Of a DNA stretch of 64,000 nucleotides, positions 1-10,885 are shown one piece after another. The stretch spans positions 50,833,345 through 50,897,344 of the forward strand of contig NC_030822.1 in NCBI RefSeq assembly GCF_001704415.2, in the 5' to 3' direction. Position 1 is the first letter of the stretch. Each line of letters begins with the position of its first letter. Position numbers and translations under genes: made by a program. The stretch is from Capra hircus. Taxonomy: Eukaryota > Chordata > Mammalia > Artiodactyla > Bovidae. Under the pieces are notes generated by a model. The model was not told where the DNA came from, made no database searches, and saw only the letters and a program-made list of their open reading frames with translations.

Positions 1-599
1 AATTCACTTTAAATAAATATACTGAGGTGACCCAGGAGGATGTTCCAAGGGCATCTTCTTCGAGCTTTAGTCCATCTCCTCCTCTCTGCCAAGTACACCT
101 CCACCAAAACACACCATCACTGCTGTGGGCTCAGCTTGTGAAGGCTTGGACTGGGACCAAAATGAATGCAGACCCAAGAGGCTCCCAAACAGACACACTG
201 CGCTTTTCCCCTACCCAGACACGGCCCTGGGGCTGAGAGGCCAGTCACCTGCCCAGCTGACGTGAAGCCACTTGTTTTCACTCCAACCACACTCCTACTT
301 TTAACGGGATTTACACTGAAAGACACGCTCTGATGATTTTCAAAAGTAAGCAGAAAATATGTTTGAGTGCTCTTTCATAACTAACACGCCGTGAGTGCTA
401 GCCCCACAGTCTTAGGTAAGCAGCTGACCATGGATATGAAAGACTGAGGCTCTAGAACACCCAGTGGAGGTGACCCAGGAGATGACTCTTTACACTCCAT
501 CACTCTGCATCCAGGAGGCTACTGCGTTCCTCAAATGATCTACAGAGAGATTCCTGTATGTCAAACTTTCTGTGGGTGTGGGCATGCTCATGTGTGTGT

Positions 600-750
600 T
601 ATTTTAAATCCTTACAAAAATTCTTTCTGGATAAACACTGAAGCCTTGGGGGATGGGGTAGGAAGGATAAAAAAAAGTTGCCCAAGAACACACAGCTAGT
701 AAGTAAGTGAACTGAAATTAGGTTTAACATCAAGATTCCCACTCTCAGAC
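600..750 (-). repeat. MIR SINE fragment
   Basis: Degraded MIR core in reverse orientation. The string 'ttgcccaagaacacacagct' matches the usual reverse-complement MIR pattern of 'cttgcccaaggtcacacagct'. It is old and strongly diverged. Confidence 0.5.
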
Positions 751-759
751 CATGAGCAC

Positions 760-969
760 TGAAGTCAGCTCACTCAGTTGTGTCCAACTCTTTGGGACCC
801 CATCGACTGTACCCTGCCAGGCTTCTCTGTCCATGGGGATTCTCCAGCCAAGAATAGTGAAGCAGGTTGTCATGCTCTCCTCCAGGAGATCTTCCTGACC
901 CAGGGATCGAATCCGGGTCTCCTGCATTGCAGGCAGACTCTTTACTGTCTGAGCCAGCAGGGAAGCCCC
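760..969 (-). mobile_element. Bov-tA SINE
   Basis: Reverse-oriented ruminant tRNA-Glu-derived SINE. The plus strand runs from 'ctcactcagttgtgtccaac' through 'ctgtccatggggattctcca' to 'agccagcagggaagcccc', the standard Bov-tA order read backwards. It is moderately diverged. Confidence 0.9.
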
Positions 970-1000
970 AAGTCAGCTGGACCAGGGCTTATATGCTGAC

Positions 1001-1095
1001 TCTAAACTTACCAGCTGTGTGATCTCTGGCAGGTTATTTAACCTCCCTGAGCCTGCATTTCCTCATCTGTATATAAGTGACAGATTTAGGTGAGA
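1001..1095 (+). repeat. MIR SINE fragment
   Basis: Contains the MIR core 'ccagctgtgtgatctctggc' followed by 'tcctcatctgtatataa', close to the usual cttcctcatctgtaaaatg signature. Confidence 0.6.
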
Positions 1096-2170
1096 TGACC
1101 TACAAGGTCTCTTCTGTCTGGGACACTGACTAGCCAGCCCCAAGGCTATGCTGTTATAACCTCTGATCTGTGCACCTTGGGGAAGAGGTCACACAGCGGG
1201 GCTGCAGGCCTTAGGGCTGTTGTGATCCTAGGGGGCATTGGAAAAGACATACCAAGCACTGAAGCTTAGATCAGGGCCAGCATATGTATTGAAAGAACGG
1301 GTTAATTCCTTAATTAATTAATACTACCCAGCCATGTCTTGATGAGACCAAAGCAGCAGTGTTTTGACTTGAAAGCTGATCTGGGGTGAATTTTAAGATC
1401 CCAGTCTGATTGCCCAGATCACTCAGTATGAAGCTGCGTGTCCTTGAGTCCTGGATCCTTTCCTCTTCCTGCCAGTCCACGTCACAGCTCATTAAGGGGC
1501 TGATAAGGGGATGGCTGTGCACCGACTCCGACATCCCTGAAATCACCCCACAAGTCACAAGGCAGCCCAAGGGAGCTGAAGAAACGGGCTCAAGGTCACT
1601 GAGTACATGAGTAACACAGGAGGATGGGCCGTTCAGCTTTCTGAGGTTTAAACACTAGAGGGCGCCTTGACTGGGGGTTCTAAACAATAAGGCTGCCTTG
1701 GGAGGCGTTCTGGAACTTAGAAGCACCAAACATCCTTTTTTGCAGGAGTGTGGGCATCATCGGCTAGGAGTTTGAGCCTCAAAGATGGCAGAAGGCTTCA
1801 CCCCCAGCCTGTCCCTGTGAGAGGCTCTCCGGCCCCCTGGGCCTTCTATGGTCTTCCATTGACCGCCTGCAAGCCTCACTCTGCCAGCAGGGCCTCCCTC
1901 CTGGACTCTAGGAACCAGACAATTCATGGTCTCACTGAACAAGTCTTGCTACTGGCCCCGCTGAGTCACTGCAAATGCTATCAGGAAAACTCCTAACCAC
2001 CATTCCACCTCAGCCCTTAAATACTTTCCACACGCTTTTGTCTATAGAGAACTTTCCATCATGCATTGCCAAGGATTGCTTACTCAATACCCCTACTAAC
2101 ATTTTTATCCTTGAAGACCGGGATTTAAAAAATGTATCTTTTATCCCAAGTTCAGTACATATAAAAGGTG

Positions 2171-2377
2171 GCGTTGCTCAGTCACTCAGTCGTGTCCGAC
2201 TCTTTGTGACCCCATGGACTGTAGCTTGCCAGGCTCCCCTGTCCATGGGGATTCTCCAGGCAAGAATACTGGAGTGGGTTGCCATTTCCTTCTCCAGGAG
2301 ATCTTCCCGACTGAGGGATCGAACCCATGTCTCCTGCATTGGCAGGTGATTCTTTACCAGTGAGCCACCTGGAAAGA
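2171..2377 (-). mobile_element. Bov-tA SINE
   Basis: Full-length-looking reverse Bov-tA, from 'gcgttgctcagtcactcagt' to 'agtgagccacctggaaagac' on the plus strand. The box-B-like segment is read as 'gggatcgaacccatgtctcc'. Nearly intact, so relatively young. Confidence 0.93.
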
Positions 2378-2574
2378 CCATATATAAAGGATTACAATCA
2401 TGTTAATTTAACAGATAAAGAGATGAGAGGAAAGAAGGAAAGGAAAAAGCAGGCAAAGGTGAAAGGGAAGGAGAATACATACAAAGGAAGGGACTGGGCT
2501 TATGCGGAACTTCCTTGGTAACATCTCCGTCCAGCTGAGGTCGTGTGCTATGGTGGGATTCTGGAGCTAGACGC

Positions 2575-2725
2575 ATCTGGGTTCAAATCCCAGCCCTGTC
2601 TCACCCTGACGGTGTGCCTTCAGACAAACCATTCAAGCTCTCTGTTTAGGTGGCACATTTATAAAATGAGGAAAACAAAGAACTATTAATAAAAGGTACA
2701 TTCTGAGAGGATTAGAGATAATGTA
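2575..2725 (+). repeat. MIR SINE fragment
   Basis: tRNA-like head 'tctgggttcaaatcccagcc' followed by a degraded core and 'atttataaaatgaggaaaac', the arrangement expected of a sense MIR. Confidence 0.7.
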
Positions 2726-3411
2726 TGTAAAGCCCCCTACACGTTGGCACTGGCTGGGAGCCTGCAGGGGCTCCCTCTGCACTTGGAAAGCGTGGAGAGG
2801 GACGGGTCGGTTCAAGGTCGCTCTAAGAACCCTAGGTCTGTGACCTCTGCGTTGGGTGCCGATCACCTACCCCGACGAGAAACACTCAGTTATGGAAATA
2901 CAGACAGTGAATTGATAACAACTCAGTTTTTACAGATGTTAGTAGTTTGTGCCAAGAAAACAAGCACTCTGGCCCTGGAAGAACTTTCTACAGTCTTGTT
3001 CTAACCGAATGATGATTGACATTCCAGGATGCTCACCTACCTTTTAATCAAGTCTCCACATTCACCCTGAAAATTTACAGCCCTCCCAGGTGCACCTTGG
3101 CCCTGGTCTGTAAGGGCACATTAAGGATAGCAGAAACTAATACAAGAAGTAACAGAACAGCCGTAACTGTGACCAATGCCTCTGACAGTCGGTCCCTTTT
3201 CCCTTGTTATTTACATGTCTCTTTGACAGCCCTTCTCAAGCATCAGAGTCAGCTGATGTAGGTGTGCTCTGCACCAGGGCCTGTCCAAGCTCTGCCAGGG
3301 GTACTGATGATCAAAAAAATCATCACGACTGGAACTCCCCTGGTGGTCCAGTGGTTGAGAGTCTGCCTACCAATGCAGGGGACACGGGTTTGATCCTTGC
3401 TCCAGGAGCTA

Positions 3412-3636
3412 GATCCCACACGCGTGTGTGCTAAGTCACTTCAGCTGTGTCCGACTGATCCCACACGTGTGTGTGCTAAGTCACTTCAGTTGTGTCCGAC
3501 TGATCCCACACACGTGCGTGCTAAGTCACTTCAGCTGTGTCCGACTGATCCCACACGTGTGTGTGCTAAGTCACTTCAGTTGTGTCCGACTGATCCCACA
3601 TGTGTGTGTGCTAAGTTGCTTCAGTTGTGTCTGACT
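3412..3636. repeat. 45-bp tandem minisatellite, five units
   Basis: 'gatcccaca' recurs at 3412, 3457, 3502, 3547 and 3592, a strict 45-bp period. Each unit joins the CHR target-site sequence 'gatcccaca' to the end of the inserted Bov-tA ('gtgctaagtcacttcag' then a gtgtccgact motif). Units differ by a few substitutions (cgcgtg, cgtgtg, cgtgcg, tgtgtg). Because 45 is divisible by 3, a 15-residue repeat appears in a plus frame; I do not consider it coding. Confidence 0.97.
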
Positions 3637-3822
3637 CTTTGTGACCCTTTGGACTGTAGACTGCCAGGTTTCTCTGTCCATGGGATTCTCCAGGCAAGAA
3701 TACTGGAGTGCATTGCCACGTACTCCTCCAGGGGATCTTTCCAACCCAGGGATCAAACCTGCAGTTCTTACTTATCCTGCATTGACAGGTGGGATCTTTA
3801 CCACTAGTGCCACCTGGGAGGC
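3613..3822 (-). mobile_element. Bov-tA SINE inside CHR SINE
   Basis: Reverse Bov-tA body from the 'ttgcttcagttgtgtctgac' region to 'gccacctgggaggccc'. It lies inside the older CHR element. Its left end on the plus strand, which is the 3' end of the SINE, is the part amplified in the 45-bp array. Confidence 0.92.
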
Positions 3823-4400
3823 CCTAGATCCCACATGCCACAGGGCAACTAAGCCTGTGTGCCACAGCCACTGAGCCTGTGCATCTGAGAGCTGGCACTC
3901 CACAACAAGAAAAGGCGCCAGAATGAGAAGCCTGTGCGTGGCAATTAGAGAGTAGCCCCTGTCTACTGCAACTAGAGGAAAACCCTTGTGCAGCAATGAA
4001 GACCCAGCAAAGCCAAAAAATAAATAATTGAAAAAAAATCAGAACAAACAAAAAGCACCTGAATTATCCTAGAAGTGAACCCAATCTCTAAGCTGTGTTT
4101 ATTGGTCAAAGCCTCTATTCCTTAGCCATTACAGGTGATAGACTGGGACCAGAAGAGCCACAGGGCAAGGATCATGGTAGTCTTATTCACCAATGACTAA
4201 TACCAATGTATAAATATCACCAGTGCCTGGCCCGGTGCCAGCTCAGGGAAGATTCATGCAGTGAATGGACAAATAAATGAAAAAAGGATGACTGACTGAC
4301 TGAATAAACAGAGGGTTCATGAGCATGAAGCACAACCTTCTGTCCTTCCGTCACCCTCCCCTGCCCACCCTCAGATCCAAACCACCTGTTCTTTCCTTAC

Positions 4401-4604
4401 CCGAGCGATCAGCTCCCCGACCATGCCCGTCCAGGTGCCATTGGCCTCGGGCACGCCATACACGCCGTCCCCGACCAGACGGATCTTGTAGTTGAACCGG
4501 AGGATCTCCGCCAGCTCCTGGAGCATGTCCACACAGAAGCCCTCGTAGCGGTCATTGCCTTCCATTTCCTGGTGGTTCCCCTTCAGCATTAGATATGGGT
4601 TTTC
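4401..4604 (-). CDS. GRIK4: GRIK4 exon: ligand-binding segment S1, first part
   Basis: Internal coding exon of 204 nt (68 codons, phase 0 to 0) of the kainate receptor subunit GluK4/KA1, a neuronal glutamate-gated cation channel subunit. It follows acceptor 'ttttgctgcag' and ends at donor GTAAGG. Translation starts ENPYLMLKGNHQEMEGNDRY and ends MVGELIAR. The first Glu aligns with GluA2 Glu402 (the TIL-E-SPY position, an interdomain contact), and the Tyr of GDGVYGV aligns with GluA2 Tyr450, which packs on bound glutamate. The Pro/Thr/Arg agonist contacts would be in the next exon, not seen here. One N-glycosylation sequon is present (NGT). KGNHQEMEGNDRY fits my recollection of GRIK4 rather than GRIK5; paralogue choice is from memory. 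Confidence 0.95.
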
Positions 4605-4959
4605 CTGCAGCAAAACTGGGCAGCTGTCATTCTCATCTTAGCCCTGGTGTCTCAGCCACATGTGATGAGGGGACCGGGGACACAGGAGGGTGGGGAGAAG
4701 ATGGGGTGGAGGAGGGAAGTGGCTTGGGTAATGGGACACTTTGGAGGTGGCGGTTACCTCCCTTTCCCGACTTCAAGGCACTTCTCCTACCAGGAACACG
4801 CAAGGGTCTCGCTGCACAGAGGGTCCAGTGGAAGCCCCCCTACCTTGTTTAAGGTCATCATCTGACCCCATCTCCCATTTCATTCTGTCCTTCCCCCCCG
4901 CCCCTTTTCTTTTGTTTATTCCACACAGACTAATCTCAGGGCATTATGAGATGCAAGGA

Positions 4960-6930
4960 TGCTGATGACAGAACAGGTGAGGTTCTTAAATGCACTGTAT
5001 GACCGCAACCCAAGGCAGAATGGGTCCAGCCATGGGTGTTGGGAGAAGGGCTGGGTCTCTCAGATGAATGTCCAGGGAAGGTTCCACGGAGGAGGTGGGA
5101 TGCAGGCTGGGCTCTGGAGGATGACAGAACTCTGGCAGATGGAAGCGGTGGGGACAGAGGGCTGTGTGGGCAGGGGAAAGGCAGGATCAAGGACATAATC
5201 CCCAGTGAGATGGAGCTCGGCCCATTCAGCAGGTGATGGAGGCACCCTTGGGTGGGAGCCTGGCTTGTGGGTAGGGGTGGGATGGGAGGATGAGTTTAGA
5301 AAGATGAATTAGGGTCAGCATGGGCCTTGGATGCCAGGGCGAGGTGCATCACACGTATATAGTAGGAAAGAAATCAGAGTTTTAGAGACGCAAAGATGTG
5401 CGTGAACAATATGACAAAGTGAGCGAGAGAGAAGGTCTGGGGGTGAGGACAGAGCCTCTCCTGCTGGGAGATGCTGATTCCCGAGCTGTGCTTTGGCTCA
5501 GGTGGGCTTCAGAGCTGGACAAGGCACAGAGAGGGTCAGGTGGATGCCAGGATGGGTGTGGAGCACAGAGGGAGGATCCTCAGACACTTGGAGCCTGAGC
5601 AGGAGACTCAGGATGGTGGCATCATGGCCGTGGATGGTTTGCAAAGGAAAAGGCTTCGGAACATGTTGAATTCAAGGTGCTGGTAGGCAGTTCAGGAGCA
5701 AATGTGCGACTGAATGTTGGAATCCGGAGGGAGGGCAGGATCGGGGGCACAGATGGGGCGGCCTCTGGATAGAGGTGGTGGCTGAGCGGCAGGATATGGG
5801 AGGCCATGGAGGCGGAGGGCAGCAGAGGCATAAGACCTGATCCGGGGGCAGGGGCGAATGAAGAGCAGCCACAGAGCAGGACAAAGCAGAAGCAGCCAGA
5901 AAAGCCGAAAATCAGGGAAATGTGGGCATGAAGGTCAAGGAGGTAGGGGTTTCAAAGCAGGCATTCCCACCCAGATAGGAAGCAGGGCTGTGAAAGGGCA
6001 ACTGGGCCACGTGTCACGGAGATGTTCAAAGGCAGACTGGGGGTGTTGGGGGGAGGTGATGGCAGAACCCTGCAGGGATGGGCGTGAATGAGAGGTGCAC
6101 AGGGGAGGGCCGGGGTTGTTGGGAGGTTAGGAGATAAGGGCCAGCCAGCAGAGAGCTTCTCCACCCAACTGCTCCCAGTCACGTCTCTCTCCAAACTTCA
6201 GTTCCCCTTTAGCAGCAATGGTGACCACCGACCCCTTGATGGATGATCCCCTAAACTAGAGGGTAGTCCAAGGGCAGCGGGGTGAAGGTGAGGTGGTCTT
6301 AGGACGAGAGGGATCAGAGTATACATGCAGGTGGAAAGGGAGGGATTCCTAGAAAAGGCAAGATAGAGAAGGAAGAAAGAGAAGTGCGAGTCAGGGCAGC
6401 AAGGTACCAGGAGGGCCAGGGTCAAGGCGAACTCGAGTCAGGGAGGTGGACCTGAGGGTGGAGAGGAGGGCCAGGGTCAGCGGGTTCAGAGAGGAAGGGA
6501 GGAGGGCAGAGGTAGGAACTGCACCAGAGTTGTGCTGCAGGCAGGAGGGAAGGTTTGGCTCCTCCGGAGAGGTTTGCTCAGGGGATACGATGGGGATGAC
6601 AGAGAGGAGCCTGGGGTTGCCCAGGTCCAGCTGAGTCAGGAGGCTGAATGCAGAGGGGCAGCTGGGAGCAGGACGTGGAAGGAGAGGTGGACTCAGAGAC
6701 GGGCAGGAGGTGAGATGGCTGAGCATCACGGTGGAGATGGTTCTAGAAGCCAAGAGAGGAAAGTGCTGAAATGCTGGTTTGCTGAGCTCAGGCTGGAAGG
6801 GGCCTCTGGGCTGGGGAAGATCAGAGGTCATGAGTGGAGGCAGGGCGAGACTTGTGGGTGTGAAGCAGAAGAGGGGAGGGTAGGAGGTTCCGTGCCAGGG
6901 GGAGGGACCTCTGAGTTGAATGTGATGGGA
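4960..6930 (+). repeat. Purine-rich, possibly ancient repeat-derived stretch
   Basis: About 2 kb of GGA/GAGG-rich plus strand (pyrimidine-rich in the GRIK4 transcript). Phrases such as 'ggaacatgttgaattcaagg' resemble degraded ancient interspersed repeats, but I cannot name a family. The longest open frame (6532-7260) has no recognisable domain and a composition driven by G/A richness. Confidence 0.35.
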
Positions 6931-7597
6931 TTCTGGTTCAAGTGCACTGTTCTGTCAATGAGACGCAGCCAGGCTCCTCGCCTTCCATACACGCCGTCCT
7001 TGGCTCAAGGGCTCTTCTCCGTCTTTCTGTTTAACCTAATGCAACACTGTCCTTGGAGTCCCATTGCCTCCTCTGTCACCCACCCACATTTCAGAATTCC
7101 TACTGTGCTCCCAGCCAGGGTCCCACACACACCCCCTCCATCTTCCTACACCTGCTGCCTCCCAGGCAGGATGTGCATGGGCCTGGGACTGACTCCTCAT
7201 TGTGTCCCCGCCTGGCTCCAGGGTTCAGCATCTGCGGGTTGTGTGGGTAAAAAGTGCTGAAAGGGCCTCACTGACAGAGCATAGCAGGGGAGTTTCCATG
7301 TCTGGGTTGGAAGGCAACCTCCTAGGGTATCTTTAATGACCCCAAGGAGTTTTACAAAATTCTTCTCCCTAAGCACTCTTAAGTTAATTTAAAATCCACT
7401 GGCATATTTAGAGTGAATAAACACAAGGCCAGTGTTAGAGGGAGGGGTCACAGGCATTTTAGAAAGTGCAGGGGCTGAGTGCTGGCCTGGGGCATCATCG
7501 TGGCAGGGGCATTGGGAGAACAGAAGATAGTGACGTGGGCAAAAAGCTTAACCCGGGTTCTGACACAAGGTGGGGTATTTGCTGCAGCTAATTCAGC

Positions 7598-7737
7598 GTA
7601 TTCCTCTGGAGGAAGGCATGGCAACCCGCTCCAGTATTCTTGCCTGGAGAATCCCCATGGACAGAGGAGCCTGGCAGGCCACAGTCCATGGGATCACAAA
7701 GAGTTGGCTATGACTCAGTGACTAAACAACAACAATT
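7598..7737 (+). mobile_element. Bov-tA SINE, 3' part (BovA body)
   Basis: Sense fragment beginning near 'ggaggaaggcatggcaaccc' and continuing through 'agtattcttgcctggagaat' to 'agtgactaaacaacaacaa'. The tRNA-like head is missing, so it is 5'-truncated. Confidence 0.85.
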
Positions 7738-8134
7738 CTGTGTAGCAGCTGGTGTTAACCCATGAATCACAGGTCCCAACTGCACCCTGTCAAGAGCAGG
7801 ACACAACAGGACTATGTGCTGAGTTTTAAGGGATAAACCATTCAGGGTGACCATTTGCCAAGGCTCTCTTCCAAATGGTCACCAGGAACTGGGCCACATG
7901 CCTGAGGATGGGCAGCAGGGCACGGACTCAGGAAGCCCTTCAGAGGCAGAAAAGGTCCCAGCAATCTTGCTGTGTGCTGTCCCCCTCAGCCAGGACTGTT
8001 GCCCAGTGTGGCCCCAGCTCAGCCAGGCATGCCCAGATCTGGGGGTCTAGGTGACACCATCACCCTCTCATCCTGCTGACATTTTCACACAGCTTTGGAT
8101 GAGCTAAGGTTGAGCTGAGATGGGGGTGGCAAAA

Positions 8135-8360
8135 ACTCTGTGAGCTGGAATTGCCTCTCCATCCTTTGCTGTGACTATTCCCTCTGCCTGGAATGTTCCT
8201 CCCAGACCACCACATGTCACCTCACCCCATCAGGTTTGCTCAGATCTGCCCTTCTCAGTGAGGCCAACACCCCACTTCTCTTCCCCAGCTCTGTCTATGC
8301 CCTAGCACCCAGAACTGAGCCCAGAACATAGGCATGCCCCCCAAATACTCGGTGAATGAA
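8135..8360 (+). repeat. L2 LINE 3' fragment
   Basis: The order 'ccctctgcctggaatgttcc', 'tgtcacctcaccccatcagg', then 'cagtgaggccaacacc' matches the usual L2 3' end pattern. Ancient and diverged. Confidence 0.55.
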
Positions 8361-8399
8361 TGGAAGTATTCAGTGACCCCTGTCTCGTACCACGTGAAG

Positions 8400-8680
8400 G
8401 GAAAACCCATGATTTGGCATTCAAGTCCCTAAGCATTGTGGACCCAACCCACTTTTCCAGCCTCAGGCCTTCCCTCTCTACCTATGCCCATGTCCTAGCA
8501 ACCTGCCTTTTCCTACGTTTCCTGAGTGCCTGAGCCTTCGTCCACTTCTCCCTCCTTATCTCTCGCTGTCTTTTGAGGCCCATCCTCAAGGTCCCTCTTC
8601 TTGGAAGGCTTTGCTGACCATCCCTTTGCTGGGATGGGACCTCTCTTTCCTTCAAACCCCACAGTGCTAGACATGAGCCT
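8400..8680 (+). repeat. L2-like LINE fragment
   Basis: C/T-rich sequence including 'ttggaaggctttgctgacca', resembling another L2 3' portion. Assignment rests on general pattern only. Confidence 0.35.
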
Positions 8681-9129
8681 ATTTCTTGGCTTTTTTCCTG
8701 CTCTGCTCACAGTAGATCAGTTATTCCGGTCCAGGGCTCCTGGGCCCCTGGAGTTTATGAACATAGTGATGGAGGTCCCTGAACTCTTTTTCATTATCTT
8801 GAAAGCCTAATCTTTCAAAAGAAGTCCTTTTCTTAACAGACACATTTCCAGACTTTGCACAGTTAGCAACGATAAGGCTGAACAGACTCACTAATAGTTG
8901 GGTCTGTTTGGAGCTGGAATTACATCAGTGCAGCCACACTGGTTATCTCTTGCTGATAAGACGCTGGGCCAGACAGGGAAGTAGGCTTTTGATTAGTTAA
9001 AAGGTGGTGGAGGAAGGGGAAAAACTCATTATTACTTAAAATATGCAGTTGGTTTAATTGACAAATCTTTAAAACATGATGTCATTGTAGGTGGGGGGAG
9101 GGGAGAAGTAAACGACTTTGGCCATGATC

Positions 9130-9265
9130 GCACTTGACTCGTGCCATCTACTAAATTACAGCCTCTTTGAGGACAGAGACTGAGTCTTACTCATCTTTGT
9201 GTCCCCAGGAATGAACACAGTGCCTGACACACAGCGGGAAGGGCTGGGTAATCATCGAAGAGAAT
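9130..9265 (+). repeat. L2 LINE 3'-end fragment
   Basis: 'ctctttgaggacagagactg' followed by 'tgtgtccccaggaatgaaca' and 'cagtgcctgacacacagc' is the recognisable L2 terminal segment. Confidence 0.55.
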
Positions 9266-9763
9266 TGGATCAAATAAAAAAGGCAGATGGTCCCTTTCTC
9301 TGTAGATTGAGAACTTTCCTTTGATCGTTTGGAAATGAAGAAATCACAGGCCATAAAAACCCACTGAGTTCAGGTGTCCACTGGCAGGGGTGCAATTTGT
9401 ACACGTAGGCACCAAGCAAAGCAGGCTGCCGTGAAAGAGTAGGGGCCACCCTGGTGAACTTCTTGCCCCTCTGTCTTAAGGTGCCCTGCCCTTGGCCGTG
9501 CACAGATGCCCCGGTTGTTGGGGTGCCCCCATTAGAGACATCCACAAACTGCCGTCTCACCACCCCATCCCACTTCCCCAGCTGCCTTGGAACTCATCAG
9601 ATATCATTTCCATATGAAGCAGCAACTTGGGTTTAATTACACTGTCATAAATTGGCCTCGGCACTGTGATTAGAGCTCCCATCTTCTGTTCCTGGGGAGG
9701 CTGCAAGAAGGAGGAGGCACCCCAGGGAGCAGCAGCTGGGAAGCCCTGGGGGCAGCCGCTTAC

Positions 9764-9871
9764 CAGGATGGTGGTGACGACCAGGGTGGTGTTGAAGAGG
9801 CTGTCAGAGATGTTGGAGGCGTACAGGCGGCTGTCCATGCTGAGGCCATCTGCCACATGCCACTGGCCGAT
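9764..9871 (-). CDS. GRIK4: GRIK4 exon: amino-terminal domain to ligand-binding domain junction
   Basis: Internal coding exon of 108 nt (36 codons, phase 0 to 0), between acceptor 'ggtctcctcag' and donor GTAAGC. Translation begins IGQWHVADGLSMDSRLYASN and ends NTTLVVTTIL. In this receptor family the start closes the PBP1-like amino-terminal domain, a variable linker follows, and TLVVTTIL is the first strand of the ligand-binding core, so this exon carries the hinge between the two extracellular domains. Sequons are NIS and NTT. Joining to the 4604-4401 exon gives TTIL-ENPYLML, as expected for a kainate receptor. The residues near ADGL, DSR and SDS may differ slightly from human GRIK4 as I remember it. 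Confidence 0.95.
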
Positions 9872-10204
9872 CTGAGGAGACCAAGGAGAGAGGCTGGGAA
9901 GGGCTGGGGGGAGTTGGAGGCTGGGGAGCGGGGGTGCTGTGGTCCCACGAGACTCCAGGGCTGGGGGAGCTGAGAGGACAGTCCCCTGCCTCTGGTGGGG
10001 CTACGGTTAAGTCACAGAAGGAGGGAGCCATGCAGCATATGGAGCAGAGGGGCTCAACTGGGACGGGCTACTAGCGTTGGCGGGGGGGCGGGGTCAGGGA
10101 AGGGTAGGGAGACTGTGAAGGAAAGCAAGACTTAAGAGAGAGGTGGAGATGAAAATGAGAAAGCAAATCAGGAATGGAGGTGGCCTAAATGGGAAGGAAA
10201 TCCC

Positions 10205-10330
10205 AAAAAGAGGAGATATAGGTACACACATATACCTATGGCTGATTCACTTTGCTGTACAGCAGAAACAAACGCAACATTGTAAAGCAACCATACTCCT
10301 ATAAAAACTAAAAACAGAAAAAAGAAATCA
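10205..10330 (+). mobile_element. L1 LINE 3'-end fragment
   Basis: 'tgattcactttgctgtacag', then 'cagaaacaaacgcaacattg' and 'gcaaccatactcctataaaa', followed by an A-rich tail. This is the terminal 3' UTR pattern common to ruminant L1 copies; the rest is 5'-truncated. Confidence 0.65.
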
Positions 10331-10544
10331 CGAATGGAATGCAGTTCAGGGGCGCTCTCTCACCCAGAAGGGTGGGGAGCCGGGGGAATTGCATTAGCTG
10401 GAGGCAGGACTGAGCCACACAGCTCTTTCGCTCTATCCTGCCTTCAGGAAGCCTCATCATCTAAACAAGAACCAGCATGGCTACCACGTGGCATTTACTC
10501 AGCTCTTCAGTAAATGCCCGCTGAATGGTTCAGTGGATGCATGA

Positions 10545-10690
10545 ACCATAAGAAGAAAGATCCAGGCTCTAGTTTTGGTGGAGTCACTTGCTGACTGTGA
10601 GAACCTTGGCAGGTTACTTGAATTTCTCCCAGTCTCCATTTCCCTAGGTCTAAATGGGGGTGGCAATGTTTGCCCTGCCTTCCCAGAACA
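10545..10690 (+). repeat. MIR SINE fragment
   Basis: Order of 'gagtcacttgctgactgtga', 'cttggcaggttacttgaatt' and 'ctccatttccctaggtctaa' fits a diverged sense MIR. Confidence 0.55.
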
Positions 10691-10769
10691 AATGGAAATC
10701 ACACAAACACCAGTTTGATGTCACATTATTCAGCCAGACCCAAGACCTCAGATCTCAACTGCATTACCC

Positions 10770-10885
10770 CAGAAGTGACTGAGCTTTTCTGAACATATTT
10801 CCTCATCTGTAAAATGGGAATAATACAAACCTCATGGGGTCATTGTGAGAACGGATTTAAGCTGACACTCAATACCTGCTAGTTT
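10770..10885 (+). repeat. MIR SINE 3' part
   Basis: 'tttcctcatctgtaaaatgg' followed by 'gaataatacaaacctcatgg' is the MIR core to 3' end. Confidence 0.7.

Larger units (their letters stand above)
3328..4032 (+). mobile_element. CHR-type SINE split by a Bov-tA insertion
   Basis: The head of a cetartiodactyl CHR-type SINE ('aactcccctggtggtccagt' to 'ggagctagatcccaca', 3330-3420) continues after an insertion at about 3826 ('agatcccacatgccacaggg' to 'agccaaaaaataaataattg'). 'ctagatcccaca' occurs at both breakpoints, consistent with a target-site duplication. Its A-rich tail ends near 4030. Confidence 0.9.
1..4400 (-). other. GRIK4: GRIK4 intron (5' part, cut by window edge)
   Basis: Transcribed-strand intron following the exon at 4604-4401. 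It opens with a canonical donor (GTAAGG on the minus strand at 4400-4395). The next expected exon, which would continue S1 after the Ala-Arg end of the last exon, is not visible in any frame. The stretch contains two minus-strand Bov-tA SINEs, MIR fragments, and a CHR SINE interrupted by a Bov-tA with a 45-bp minisatellite. About 1-600, 1100-2170, 2730-3320 and 4040-4395 look like unique intronic sequence. Confidence 0.85.
4605..9763 (-). other. GRIK4: GRIK4 intron, 5.2 kb
   Basis: Bounded by donor GTAAGC at 9763-9758 and acceptor CAG at 4607-4605 on the minus strand. About 4640-7450 is unusually G/A-rich on the plus strand with no recognisable gene; 7450-9250 holds a truncated SINE and L2-like fossils. 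No conserved peptide was found in either strand. Confidence 0.9.

Noticed and set aside
3412..3636. Possible CRISPR-like array
   Set aside because: Units are contiguous with no spacers, and the setting is a mammalian intron.
3397..3807. 136-aa frame with a 15-residue repeat
   Set aside because: It translates the 45-bp minisatellite and a SINE; the unit length happens to be a multiple of three. No promoter, splice context or known protein.
4401..4604. Assignment to GRIK5 (KA2) instead of GRIK4
   Set aside because: The S1 segment (MLKGNHQEMEGNDRY, VPEANGTWTG) and the KPLSCGSAQIWQHG segment match GRIK4 as I recall it; GRIK5 differs at these places. A protein alignment would settle this.
6532..7260. 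242-aa plus-strand frame
   Set aside because: Composition follows the G/A-rich stretch; no recognisable domain, and it lies antisense in a GRIK4 intron.
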